A stretch of DNA of 64,000 bases, from assembly GCA_030141605.1 (NCBI GenBank), contig JAQGDQ010000208.1:186001-250000 (forward strand), written 5' to 3'. The DNA comes from Tubiluchus corallicola. Lineage: Eukaryota > Priapulida > Priapulimorpha > Priapulimorphida > Tubiluchidae. The notes beneath the pieces are model-generated. The model had not been told where the DNA came from. It ran no database searches and was given only the letters and a program-made list of their open reading frames with translations. Shown in pieces: positions 22,967-33,190 of the stretch; the stretch's first letter is position 1; each line of letters opens with the position of its first letter. The position numbers and the translations under genes were made by a program.

Positions 22967-25900
22967 ATGAGTATGGCTGAGTGTGATAAAATTAAACACT
23001 CTAGAAGTAGATCCAAGGGTTGGGTGAAGACTGGCATAAAATTACTAAAAGAGGCGATATCTAGTGAAACGCCTAACTTTGTGTTTGTTCAGCAAAAATT
23101 AGAGAACCTTGGAAAATATATTGCCACCTTTAATGAAACAGAAGTGCAATTAGAAGATTATTTAGAAGGTGAAGAACTTGAGCAAGCGATTATAGAGGCA
23201 AGTGAATTAATCAACACAGCGGAATTAATTTCTGCTCAGGCACTAAGTTTGCTAAAACCAGATTCAAGACCATGTAGTCCTAGTGATTTCCAGCGACATG
23301 CAAGTGATAATGATTTTGTCTTGCGACGAGTGAATAACTGTGATTTAGCACGTAGTGAAAGTGCAGCGAATTTATCAACTAATAATGTAGTCGGTGCAGA
23401 AATCACCAACGTAAAACTGCCTAAATTGCAACTGCCAACTTTCAGTGGTGACCCATTGAAGTTTTACGAATTTTGGGACATGTTCGTTGCTTCTGTGGAT
23501 GCCAAACCTGTACCAGACGTTCATAAACTTGTTTACTTAAAGAGCTTACTTAAAGGTGAAGCTGCTCATGTGATAGATGGCCTACAGCCTGTAGATGGCA
23601 ATTATAAGGAAGCTGTTTCTTTGTTAAAGGAGAGATTTGGTGATAAAGACGCAATCGAGATGTCATTGCTAAATAAACTGTGGCAGTTAAAGCCCATCAC
23701 TGATTCGAAAAATATTGAAGCACAAGGAAGTTTTGTAGATGAGCTTGAAGTTGTTATAAGAGGCCTCAGTGCAATGGGACTTAGTACAGAAGAATTAGGT
23801 AAAACCCTAAAGCCTCTCTTTCTAGCAAAAATTCCATATGCTTGGCGTGTTGAATGGGAGCGAATGAGAAGGCGTGAAGATGACACAACATGCTTTGAAA
23901 AATTTCGACAGTTCATGAAAAGCGAAGTTGATATTAGACGAAAGGCTGCTTCATATACTCGCCATAGAGAGTCTGGTGAATGTAGTCGTCGTGCTGGGTA
24001 TAAGAATTTAGGTGTGAGGAGCACCCTAGATTCAGTTTCTGTTCTTCAGTCTAGTGATTCTTGTGGCAACACTAAAAATGCACTTTCAGCTTCGAAGAAT
24101 TCCCATTGTTTATTTTGTGGTAGAGCTCAACATATGTGGCGTGATTGTGCGGCTCTTCCTACTATGACTTTGCAAGAGCGAAAACGGAAGGTTGCTGAGG
24201 AGCACCGTTGTTTTTTGTGTCTTGGTTTAAACCACAGAGCTGATACTTGCCGTAAACCTCCATGCAAGCGATGTAGTAAACGGCATCATTATTTATTGTG
24301 CAATTCAATTACTGGCAACTCCCAGGTGAGTCCTTATGTTAAAAGAGGTTCAAATACTTCTGATGCAAGTGTTGATGTTCCATCAGTTCATTTACAGTCT
24401 TTTGGTACGAATGTTGTGTTCTTAATGACTGCGACTGCTGTTTTGGAAGGTACCAAATCGTCAATTCCTATTCGTGTTTTTATAGATCCTGGTGCCACTA
24501 CCTCTCTTATTTTGGGTGATGTTGCAGAGCGAGCAGGTTGCGAAATTATAGGCGAGCGTAATCTTTCGTTAGCTATTATGGGTGGACTTAGCACACCGCC
24601 ACAGAAATGCCACATTGTTCGCGCTAAACTTCGAACAAATACCGGAAAAATTGTGACCTTTAATGCCACCACTCAAGATAAACTAGTGAGACCCTTTCCG
24701 ACATGTTCTGAGGGTGATTGGTTAGGAGACTTAAAGGGCATGATCCTAGGTGACCCAGAGATTCTTAGTGGCAATCCACGAGAAATTCATCTACTAGTTG
24801 GTAGTGATGTTTATCACCAAATAATGGGCTCGAGGCATTCCATTACTCTGCGAAACGGCCCCACAGCTGTTGATTCAATATTTGGATGGCTTTTGCATGG
24901 TCCCTGTACCGGAAAACTGAACAAATGTGATGGTGATTCAGTTTGCTGTTCCCAAGTGATTGATGGATCTGCACCCGTGAATGATCTACAGCGATTGTGG
25001 TCCTTAGACAGCATAGACAGCCCTGCTGATGAACTTCAGTGTAGTGATTCTTTAATATGGCAGCACTTTCGAAATAATCTGTGCTTTGAAGATGGGCGAT
25101 ATTGTGTTAAGCTTCCATGGAAAGAGGATCATCCACCACTGTTAAATAATTGGAAGTCTGCTGAAATACAAAGGTGTAAATTAGAATCTAAATTGAGCCC
25201 AGAATTGCATGTGCAATATGATTCAGAGATAAAATCTATGATTCAGTTGGGTTTTGTAAAACCAGTGTCATCTTGTGATGATTTGGAAGATGGTGCAGTA
25301 TACTATTTGCCTCATCGACCTGTGATTCGTGAAGATAAGGAAACGACAAAGATTCGACCTGTTTTTAATGCAAGTGCTAAGGGTCCTAATGGTGTGTCTT
25401 TAAATACGTGTCTTGAGATCGGTCCTAATTTGTTGCCTGAGATACCGGATATTATGTTGCAATTTCGTTCCAATCCAGTTGGTTTTTGCGGTGATTTAGA
25501 AAAAGCATTTTTAATGATTGCAGTGTCTGTTGAAGATCAGAATGTTTTGCGATTTTTGTGGCATGGTAGTGAATATAAATTTGTGAGGCTTCCATTTGGT
25601 GTATCCAGTTCTCCTTTTCTTTTGATGGCTACCATTGCTACACATTTAGATTTTGAAGGTAGTAATCTTTCAGCTGAGATGAAACGTTGCATGTATATGG
25701 ATGACTACCTGAATGGCGCTACCGACAGTGAGCAAGCATTAGTGAAGATTAAGCATGCTATCAATGTGATGCAACAAGCTGGCATGAATTTGCGAAAATG
25801 GCACAGTAATGATCAACAAGTGAGAGAAACCCTGCTGATAGAGAGTGAATTTGTAAAAGTTTTAGGCTTGCACTGGAATACTAAGTTTGATACTTTAGCT

Positions 25901-28288
25901 GTAGCAGTACCTATGCTTGATACAAATGTAATTAATGTGACAAAGCGCTATATACTCAGTGTAACTGCATCTGTGTTTGACCCTTTAGGAATGGTCTGTG
26001 GCATTTTGCTAGCTGGGAAATTAATTCTCCAGGATCTCTGGAGAACTGGCATAGGTTGGGATGCATGTATTGATGATGAGATATTGTTAAGGCAGTTTGA
26101 TTCCTTTTGTATGCAACTTAGGCAATTGTCTGACCTTAAAATAGCACGGTACCTTAATGTAAATAGTAATTACTCTGTACATGTGTTCACTGATGCTTCT
26201 GTTTTAGGCTATTGTGCTGTATGTTATGTACGATGTGAAACTGACTGTGGTGTACAAATTTACTTTGTGCTTGCTAGAACTAGAGTTGCCCCTGTAAAGC
26301 AAATAACTTTGCCTCGCTTAGAACTTAATGCTTGTTTACTTGGTTCTAAACTTGTGAATCGCTTAGGTTTTATGTTAGCAATGGAGAATACACAACTGTA
26401 CTTTTGGACGGATTCAATGATAGCACTGCATTGGATAAATGGTGATTTATCTAAACGAGATTCTTACGTCAAATCCAGAGTGAAGAGAATTCGTGACTTG
26501 ACTCCAAAGGAGGCTTGGGGTCATGTGCCTGGTGAACAAAATCCAGCAGACTTGGGCACGAGACCAGTGACTATGAATCAACTTCTTCTTTCTATGTGGC
26601 TCACAGGTCCTGCTTGGTTATACCTGTCTTGTGATAAGTGGCCTGGAAAGCCAAATTTAGAGGATAATGCTGTACACACTGTTGATGTGAACTTTGCTTT
26701 GGAAGACCCTGACTTTAGTGTACAGAATATCATACAAGTAACTAACTTTAGCTCTTTTCGTAAATTGCGTAGAGTGACAGCCTGGGTGATACGTTTTGTA
26801 TCTAACTTGAGGAAACCAGCTAGCGATAGACAGCTCGGCGATGTGATCACTGCTGATGAGTTGCATAATGCTGAGAGATTATGGTGGCTTTCTGTACAGC
26901 AGATTCATTATGCAACTGATATAAAGCATTTAATTCAGGACAAACATGTGAAAAAGGATTCGAAGCTGTATTTACTTGATCCCCAATTAGATGAAGCTGG
27001 AATAATGAGAATTGGTGGAAGACTTGGGTGTGAGAATAAATTTCAGGTGATTCTTCCACAGCATTCATACATTGTTACTCTCTTGATTCGCTTTTATCAC
27101 GAGAATCATCTCCATGCTGGCGTGAATCAAACCCTATGTGCATTACGTGAGAAGTATTGGATTGTACACGGTAGGAGATCGGTATCACGTGTACTCAGTG
27201 ATTGTGTTATCTGCCGGAAGATTCATGCAAGGCAGTGCGACCAAGTACCAGCCCCTCTTCCTTCTACTCGTATTACTTTTGAAGGGGCATTTGTGGTGTC
27301 TGGCCTTGATTATGCTGGACCTTTTCATGTTGCTAAAGATGTGAAGTTGAGACTCGATCAAAAGGTGTATGTCGCGATTCTGACTTGTTCCACTACACGT
27401 GCTGTACATTTTGAACTGGTACATAGCCTATCAGCAGAGGATGCAGTTGACATGCTAAAGCGATTTTTTGGTCGATGTGGTTATCCAAAGCGCATCATAA
27501 GTGATAATACTACTACTTTCAAGAATGAATTGGTTCAAAAATTTGTAAGTGATAAAGGTATCATATGGCAATTTAATGCTCCCCGTGCTCCCTGGTGGGG
27601 TGGTTTTTTCGAGAGAATGGTCCGGTCTCTTAAAACTGTATTGAGAAAAGTGCTGGGACGTGCTTTCCTTCGTAAGGAGGAGTTTGCAACAACACTTACT
27701 GAAGTAGAAGCTTCTATTAATGCTCGTCCTCTAACTTATGTCGGTGATGAGATGTGTCTTACCCCTGCTCATTTCCTTATTGGCAGACCAATGCTAGAAA
27801 CACCTTTAGAGACTCCCAGTATTTTAGACTCAAGTCATGAAGCGTTAACAGCTCGACAGAAACATCGATGTATGGTGACAAGACAACTTGAGAAGCGCTG
27901 GCAAAAAGAATATCTACAGCTTTTACCACGTGTTCTTCCTGGGTCAGAGCGTCATCCTCCTAAAGAAGGAGATGTTGTAATTATCCGAGAGGACAACATA
28001 CCCCGTCTGAAATGGCCTATGGCTGTAATTGAGAATTTGCATCCTGGACGTGATGGTGTAGTGCGAACTGTTACTGTAAAAACTTCTAATGGCAAGCTGG
28101 TTCGCCCCATACAACGTCTTCATCATCTTGAGATTAATGTACCCAGTGATGTTAATCCTGTCCCAGGTGACGTAAGTGATGATGGTTGTGATGAGGAGAG
28201 TGATATCCAATCTAAAGAGCATCCAGCTGATGTAGTTCAAACTCGCTCTGGAAGAATTGCTAAAAAACCCAAGAAATTGGATTTGTAG
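22967..28288 (+). CDS. BEL/Pao gag-pol polyprotein, intact, 1773 residues
   Basis: One open frame carries all domains in BEL order. Gag with a DUF1759-like segment lies at about 149-300 (PTFSGDPLKFYEFWDMF). Zinc knuckles follow: C381-x2-C384-x4-H389-x4-C394, and a second at C415/C418/H423/C428. The aspartic protease has IDPGATTS, D507. Reverse transcriptase spans about 790-990 with YMDD at 910-913. RNase H has D1076 (FTDAS) and D1149 (WTDS). Integrase has an H2C2 zinc region at about 1366-1420 and catalytic D1448, D1513 and E1549 (D,D-35-E). A DUF5641-like C-terminus lies near 1600-1735. There is no frameshift or stop between gag and pol. The protease motif has DPG rather than D-S/T-G. The start is the first ATG, 36 bases after the LTR. 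Expected product: cytoplasmic particles that reverse-transcribe and integrate the element. Confidence 0.96.
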   Translation: MSMAECDKIKHSRSRSKGWVKTGIKLLKEAISSETPNFVFVQQKLENLGKYIATFNETEVQLEDYLEGEELEQAIIEASELINTAELISAQALSLLKPDSRPCSPSDFQRHASDNDFVLRRVNNCDLARSESAANLSTNNVVGAEITNVKLPKLQLPTFSGDPLKFYEFWDMFVASVDAKPVPDVHKLVYLKSLLKGEAAHVIDGLQPVDGNYKEAVSLLKERFGDKDAIEMSLLNKLWQLKPITDSKNIEAQGSFVDELEVVIRGLSAMGLSTEELGKTLKPLFLAKIPYAWRVEWERMRRREDDTTCFEKFRQFMKSEVDIRRKAASYTRHRESGECSRRAGYKNLGVRSTLDSVSVLQSSDSCGNTKNALSASKNSHCLFCGRAQHMWRDCAALPTMTLQERKRKVAEEHRCFLCLGLNHRADTCRKPPCKRCSKRHHYLLCNSITGNSQVSPYVKRGSNTSDASVDVPSVHLQSFGTNVVFLMTATAVLEGTKSSIPIRVFIDPGATTSLILGDVAERAGCEIIGERNLSLAIMGGLSTPPQKCHIVRAKLRTNTGKIVTFNATTQDKLVRPFPTCSEGDWLGDLKGMILGDPEILSGNPREIHLLVGSDVYHQIMGSRHSITLRNGPTAVDSIFGWLLHGPCTGKLNKCDGDSVCCSQVIDGSAPVNDLQRLWSLDSIDSPADELQCSDSLIWQHFRNNLCFEDGRYCVKLPWKEDHPPLLNNWKSAEIQRCKLESKLSPELHVQYDSEIKSMIQLGFVKPVSSCDDLEDGAVYYLPHRPVIREDKETTKIRPVFNASAKGPNGVSLNTCLEIGPNLLPEIPDIMLQFRSNPVGFCGDLEKAFLMIAVSVEDQNVLRFLWHGSEYKFVRLPFGVSSSPFLLMATIATHLDFEGSNLSAEMKRCMYMDDYLNGATDSEQALVKIKHAINVMQQAGMNLRKWHSNDQQVRETLLIESEFVKVLGLHWNTKFDTLAVAVPMLDTNVINVTKRYILSVTASVFDPLGMVCGILLAGKLILQDLWRTGIGWDACIDDEILLRQFDSFCMQLRQLSDLKIARYLNVNSNYSVHVFTDASVLGYCAVCYVRCETDCGVQIYFVLARTRVAPVKQITLPRLELNACLLGSKLVNRLGFMLAMENTQLYFWTDSMIALHWINGDLSKRDSYVKSRVKRIRDLTPKEAWGHVPGEQNPADLGTRPVTMNQLLLSMWLTGPAWLYLSCDKWPGKPNLEDNAVHTVDVNFALEDPDFSVQNIIQVTNFSSFRKLRRVTAWVIRFVSNLRKPASDRQLGDVITADELHNAERLWWLSVQQIHYATDIKHLIQDKHVKKDSKLYLLDPQLDEAGIMRIGGRLGCENKFQVILPQHSYIVTLLIRFYHENHLHAGVNQTLCALREKYWIVHGRRSVSRVLSDCVICRKIHARQCDQVPAPLPSTRITFEGAFVVSGLDYAGPFHVAKDVKLRLDQKVYVAILTCSTTRAVHFELVHSLSAEDAVDMLKRFFGRCGYPKRIISDNTTTFKNELVQKFVSDKGIIWQFNAPRAPWWGGFFERMVRSLKTVLRKVLGRAFLRKEEFATTLTEVEASINARPLTYVGDEMCLTPAHFLIGRPMLETPLETPSILDSSHEALTARQKHRCMVTRQLEKRWQKEYLQLLPRVLPGSERHPPKEGDVVIIREDNIPRLKWPMAVIENLHPGRDGVVRTVTVKTSNGKLVRPIQRLHHLEINVPSDVNPVPGDVSDDGCDEESDIQSKEHPADVVQTRSGRIAKKPKKLDL

Positions 28289-29108
28289 GTTTGTGTTTTG
28301 GTATTACAGTCATGTGTGGTTTACAGTGAATGTCTGAATTGTAATTCTCATTTATTACAGTAGCAGATGGAGTGATGTTTCTGTATTGTTTATTGCTCTG
28401 AATGTTTTTTGTTGATAGCTGTATTTGTTTACAATTTGAAGACAGTATAGAATTTTGTATTGAATTTCATCTTTTGTGTCTTGTGGCAAAGCTTAACTTT
28501 TGTGTATCAAGTTTGATACCCCATGTATTTAGTAACTTGATCTTAGTGCTTGCGCATATGGTACTTTGGCAGCTTGTAATTTGCAAACTGCAGTTGTAAT
28601 TCTTTGCTGTAAGTGCAGAAGATTCAAAGTTGTATTCCCATTGTAACTATTACAGTAGTAACATTGAATTTGTGATAAGTTACTGGTTGTATTTTTTGTT
28701 TCTGTTTAAGATTTAAATTTGTATGTGATTAATGCTAGATGCTTTAATCCAAAATTGCATTAATTTAAGTCATTAACTAGCACAATGAGATTACTGAGTG
28801 TTGACTTTTACAATTGAGTATTGTAATCAAAGGTCAGATTACTATCAGTGAGTTTTACAGTTGTTCATTTGTTCTGTGAAGTTACAATTTGAGAGCTTGT
28901 GCTTACCTGATATGTAATTAGAAGAGTATTCTATAATTCTCGTAAGTTTAAAGTAATTTGATAACCATACAGTGTAATTTTGACTTTCAAGTGACCTAAT
29001 TTGCATTTTGTATCATGTGACCTTTCCTGTTGGAAGTAGAGTTGACCTTTGATTGACTTTCATGGTTTAATTTACTCAAAAGTAATATTTGTTCCCCCCC
29101 CCCGAGAA
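28289..29108 (+). other. BEL/Pao 3' non-coding region with atypical 3' LTR junction
   Basis: 820 bases without a recognisable ORF. Immediately before the 3' LTR, where a purine-rich plus-strand primer is expected, the sequence is a run of about ten C followed by GAGAA (29094-29108). Confidence 0.6.
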
Positions 29109-29301
29109 TGTAAAACTATGTCACGAAGATTTTGCATATTGTGTTTTTTGTAGCGGGGGTGTGCGCCATTTTTCTTGTTCCACGTGTGTGCGACATTTTT
29201 GTTTCAGTGACAAAATTCGATTTATGTGTGATGAACAATTTATAGTTTTAAATAAACAGATTGTATCTAATAATTGAAACTTATCCGTGATTGTATTTAT
29301 A
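29109..29301 (+). repeat. 3' LTR of the BEL/Pao element
   Basis: Same length and, by eye, same sequence as the 5' LTR (22738-22930), followed by the GATTA target duplication. Confidence 0.93.
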
Positions 29302-29679
29302 GATTATCTTAAAACTACCAAACAGGTAAAACATCACGGCTTTGCATTTTTCAACATTAATACATGCCACGCATTTTTATGGCTGTAATATTAACTAAAC
29401 AAAGTCCAAAGCTTATGAATTACTAGAGTTATTACTACGACTCTACGAGATATCGGCGTATTGAATTACATATTTCGTATTGAGTTTCATACATATATGT
29501 ATGTGTATGTGTATATGCACATATGTATATTGCATGTGTACGTGTTTGTGTATGTGTATATACATATAATGTGTGACCATGTAAGAACAGACTTCACAGC
29601 ACATAATCATTCTGGTAGTAAATTCTTATTGCATTTATTATTATTAACATTATTATTATTACTGTCACTGTTATTATTA

Positions 29680-29681
<2 letters not shown>

Positions 29682-29761
<80 letters not shown>
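29682..29761. repeat. (TTA)n microsatellite
   Basis: About 27 perfect TTA units, preceded by an imperfect stretch from 29638. Apparent poly-Tyr or poly-Asn frames across it are artefacts. Confidence 0.95.
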
Positions 29762-30199
29762 GCATGGTAACAACACTACATGCAAATACTAGTTTCACTG
29801 AGTTAATTTGCAAGGCTATTCAGAATATTTTTGTTTCATCGAATTAACTTAAGTTCTAATTACATTCTAATTTGTTTTTTTTTGGTTTTTGCTCATATTT
29901 TTGTTTCTAACTAATTAACTATAGGTTATTGTAATGTATGGTTTCAGTTTATTTTTGTTTTTTATTTTGGTTTATGTAATTTATTTTATGCATTTCAGGC
30001 AACTGTATTTCTAATAATTATATTATGTTGCTTTATTTTACTCACCATAAACTTCGAAATATCTGTAATTATTTAATCTTATTTGTACAAAATTAATTAT
30101 TGTCTCCTCAGATAATATTAAATTCATAACTCTTAGCAGCACAAATTATTGACATAACGTATTCGTATTATTAAATTAAAAAATAAATTGAAATAACAT

Positions 30200-30325
30200 A
30201 TTTATATAGGAGTGGCTGCTCGATGACCACTGGTCCTTCACCACCGCGTCTCTATTTTTGTTAAAATAATTTATTATTTCATACACTTTGTAACCCATTG
30301 AGAGAGGCAAATAAAATTTTTGAAT
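30200..30325 (+). mobile_element. LINE 3' end with GAATT-type tail
   Basis: The sequence ends ...GGCAAATAAAATTTTTGAATTGAATTGAG, typical of LINE 3' ends of the CR1/L2 kind: AATAAA followed by a short-period tail. No upstream ORF survives. Confidence 0.45.
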
Positions 30326-30439
30326 TGAATTGAGTTGACTGTGTACAGTAACAACATCTCTATGTTTGGCAATAGAGGAGCGTTTACCATTGTCTAAATG
30401 AAATTCATTTTTGATTTGTTCTTGTACTTTGATTATTTT

Positions 30440-30512
30440 TTATAATCGTAATGTATATTTTTGCCATGATACACTAACGTGTTTGTCCAATAAAATAAAA
30501 ATGAATTGAATG
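30440..30512 (+). mobile_element. Second LINE 3' end with GAATT-type tail
   Basis: CAATAAAATAAAAATGAATTGAATGG resembles the tail at 30300-30325 and follows about 110 bp after it. Two related truncated insertions next to each other are likely. Confidence 0.4.
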
Positions 30513-30589
30513 GAAAAGATTTCCCTCAATGGTTTAACCAAACAAATTTAAACACTTAGATTCACAGCTCTCTACAAAGTAAGTCATTT

Positions 30590-31230
30590 ACTATATCTAT
30601 GCAGTATACTGATGATGTGGCATGGATTACAAGAAACAAAGAAGAAATAGATGAAATAAAAAAACTCAATACAGGAGAAACTGAACAGAATGGATCTCGT
30701 TGTAAACAAAAATAAAACTGAAGAGTTTCACATAACATGCCATGGTGATGAATCGTGCCAAGGATGCAGGTATCTCGGTAGTCTGCTAGCAACAGAAGAT
30801 GACATATCAAGACGGAAGATAATGGCGTTATCAGCTTGCTCAACACTCACAAAAGTTTTTGAGAATAGGAAGATTTCTTTGGAAACAAAAATTAGAATAT
30901 TCTCAGCCTTAGTTGAAACTGTATTTCTGTATAACTCTGAGCTCTGGACATTAAAAGCATATCATAAAGCTGAAATCGATGCGTTTCAAAATTACAGAAA
31001 CATTTTGGATATTATAGATGGCCAAAGAAAATTTCAAACAAAGATCTATATGAAAAAATAAGAGAAGAAGCTTGGACAAGAAAAATAAAAAGACGCCGTT
31101 TAAGATGGATTGAGCATATGCTTAGACTACCTGATGATATTCCAGTGAAGATAGCTCTTCAACAAGCCACAGAACCAGCTAAAAAACCCGCAAGAGGACA
31201 AATGTTAACATATTTAGATTTTCCACAGAA
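30590..31230 (+). pseudogene. LINE ORF2 remnant: reverse-transcriptase core to C-terminus
   Basis: In one frame, QYTDDVAWITRNKEEIDEIKK (about 30602-30665) is the RT catalytic motif, with YTDD in place of YADD. After a frameshift the second frame reads MDLVVNKNKTEEFHI, then YLGSLL, then ETVFLYNSELWTLKAYHKAE (30690-31061). A third piece reads RRRLRWIEHMLRLPDDIPVK, the terminal region of non-LTR ORF2 (31085-31230). At least two frameshifts make it dead. Confidence 0.82.
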
Positions 31231-31369
31231 AGATTTAAACACTTCAGTATTAAAACTATTAATTCTTAGAAATGAATGCACTTGGGGCATTATGGCAAGC
31301 AGGGAGTACTGTCATAGGGAGGTGAGCAGAATCATGTCCCTGGACGTATTCATTGGATAATGATGAAAG

Positions 31370-31640
31370 AAATTGGAGTTCAAAAGTCAAGATCCGAAGA
31401 TTAAGATGGCAGGGACATCTGAGATTACCAAATGAAACACCAGTAAGAACTGCCTTAAAAACTTACAGAAAACAACCTGACAAACCTAAAACAGCTTGAA
31501 TAGCTAAGATAAATAAGGATCTTCAACCTAATCTATCTTTAGGAGTAGAAGAAGTGGGTGAAATACACTGATAAATGTTGATACCTCAATGCCTGCAATA
31601 GGTGGAATTGGATTTTGAAGAAGAAGAATGTGAGAGTTTT
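31370..31640 (+). pseudogene. Second LINE ORF2 C-terminal remnant with (GAA)n tail
   Basis: It encodes KVKIRRLRWQGHLRLPNETPV, then RKQPDKPKTA and a TGA. This is the same ORF2 terminal segment as at 31085-31230, so it is a separate truncated copy. It ends in GGATTTTGAAGAAGAAGAA near 31610-31630. Confidence 0.7.
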
Positions 31641-32530
31641 CGTTTTGAAATTCAATTTTTCCTTTTTCGTCATTACTGTTGGGACTGTGGATGAAGCGAT
31701 TGTAGACCCATATCAAGTTGGTTTGACATTCGACGTTCGATATTCAATTTTTAAAATAAAAGCAGTAGTAAATGTGGTTTAATTTTCGAGGTTCGGTATG
31801 ACATCAAATGCTCTTAAGCACTTCACCTTACTAAACGAAACATTGCAACACCTTAATTCACTTCATTTAAGTTTATTTGCGTCATACACTTTCAATATAG
31901 AGACTTAAAAATAAATAGGAACAAAATTATAGATGCCGATTAAGACAACTGTGTTTTAAAGAATGCTGTATACAGCCAATAAAATTGCTTAATATCCTTA
32001 GTGAAGATTTGTATTATTGTTTAGTTGTCTGCCCGTGTATTTGTGTGGGTGCTATAGCATAAGCAAGGCAAACTTGTGGAAGGGACAAAAATTTGTCAAA
32101 AAGAACGTTTTGTGCTCAGTTTTTCACAAAGGTTAGAATACCATGTACGACAATGTATTCATGGGGGGCTTCATGGAAGTCTGGTAGAGAATTTTATAGT
32201 TCTACTTTTTTGCTTTGCCTTTCATCCAGTAAATAGCAGCAATGCTGTTGACTTCAAAGACTTTTTACATTGCTCAACCCCCTTTTTTGTTGAATCGCTG
32301 TCATTGCGGCTTACATTGATTTCACACACATATCCTGTCGCTTAACGATGCTAATGTGCTCTAGCAAAGTTGAAGGTAAGTTCCAGCCAAGGCTTCAGTT
32401 GAAAGTAATGTAAAATAATTGAGATACATTTCAGAGGCAAAAATTAATGCTGCTTATATTAAGCATTTTATGATGTTTTATTCGTGTTTCTACTGATTAA
32501 TTTCTTTCTGTTAGCTTGAAGCCACCTAAC
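31641..32530. other. Non-coding interval
   Basis: No supportable gene. An 89-codon plus frame at 32076-32345 has no recognisable family features. Confidence 0.4.
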
Positions 32531-32544
32531 TTTATTACCAATAC

Positions 32545-32727
32545 CTAGCTAACAGTTTCTCTTTTGCTAACATTGAAGGCTACTCCGTTAGCCTTTAAAT
32601 ACTGCATAATATAAGCCAAGCCATGGGGTGACATTGGGACAATTTCGTCTAGATTATCAATTTGGTTGCTGTATGTATTAACAGGTTGCAGGCAAAATTG
32701 CTTCCCATAAAGTTTGAACTCGGGTGT
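32545..32727 (-). CDS. Possible terminal exon of an unknown minus-strand gene
   Basis: Minus-strand acceptor TGTACTTCCAG ends at 32728. A phase-0 frame of 60 codons follows (TPEFKLYGKQFCLQPVNTYS ... SPHGLAYIMQYLKANGVAFN) and ends at TAG 32547-32545, with AATAAA (32536-32531) nine bases beyond. The composition looks like a real protein, but I do not recognise it. The very short interval to the hexamer is suspicious, and no convincing donor links it to the next upstream frame. Confidence 0.3.
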   Translation of the reverse strand, partial: TPEFKLYGKQFCLQPVNTYSNQIDNLDEIVPMSPHGLAYIMQYLKANGVAFNVSKRETVS

Positions 32728-32998
32728 CTGGAAGTACATAAATCGCAAATAATCTTGCTTGTTACAAATGGCTAGCATTTAGTAGTCAGTCAGGAAGCAA
32801 AATCATAATAATGATTGTACTTGCTTACAATAATAACACAATATGTACTATTTTAGTGCTTCAATTTGGATAAAAAGTCGTTGATCAAATAAAATGGCTT
32901 TGAGCAAACTGAAAAAATAGTCGTTAAAAGGAAACGTGTGTCGCTAAATGAAAAAAGATATTACATTTTCAGTTTCGTCAAAACGAAACAGGGATTCG

Positions 32999-33190
32999 TT
33001 AAGCGAGGGCTTGCTGTACATCAAGTACTTGCGAGTACTTGCCGTGCAAAGCATCGCTTTGCTGTTCCACCAAAATGCCTTCTGCAGGAAATGATCTAAA
33101 AGCATTCACTGATTCAGTTGAATTCCAGGTGAAAAAGTCAGTAGTGCTTGGCTCACAAGCCACGCACTTTATGAAGTTTATTGTTTTCAT
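32999..33190 (-). CDS. Possible internal coding segment, unknown product
   Basis: The minus-strand frame reads CVACEPSTTDFFTWNSTESV, then AFRSFPAEGILVEQQSDALH, then GKYSQVLDVQQALA and a stop. It looks more protein-like than the neighbouring frames and could belong with 32545-32727. Candidate donors are weak (CAA|GTACTC or CAA|GTACTT near 33030). It may also be chance. Confidence 0.22.
   Translation of the reverse strand: MKTINFIKCVACEPSTTDFFTWNSTESVNAFRSFPAEGILVEQQSDALHGKYSQVLDVQQALA

Larger units (their letters stand above)
22738..29301 (+). mobile_element. Complete BEL/Pao LTR retrotransposon
   Basis: The 6564-bp element is flanked by a GATTA target duplication (22733-22737 and 29302-29306). 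It has 193-bp LTRs that read identical to me base by base, a primer-binding site three bases after the 5' LTR, and one uninterrupted gag-pol ORF. There is no envelope ORF; 820 bp of non-coding DNA lie between the ORF and the 3' LTR. The intact ORF and identical LTRs indicate a very recent insertion that could still be active. Confidence 0.95.

Noticed and set aside
23602-28240. Several antisense frames of 60-140 codons in the BEL/Pao element
   Set aside because: All overlap the gag-pol frame, which has complete domain support.
29089-29277. 62-codon frame at the end of the BEL/Pao element, considered as an accessory gene
   Set aside because: It is the 3' LTR, repeated identically at the 5' end.
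29461-29847. Frames encoding long Tyr or Asn runs
   Set aside because: Direct translation of the TTA microsatellite.
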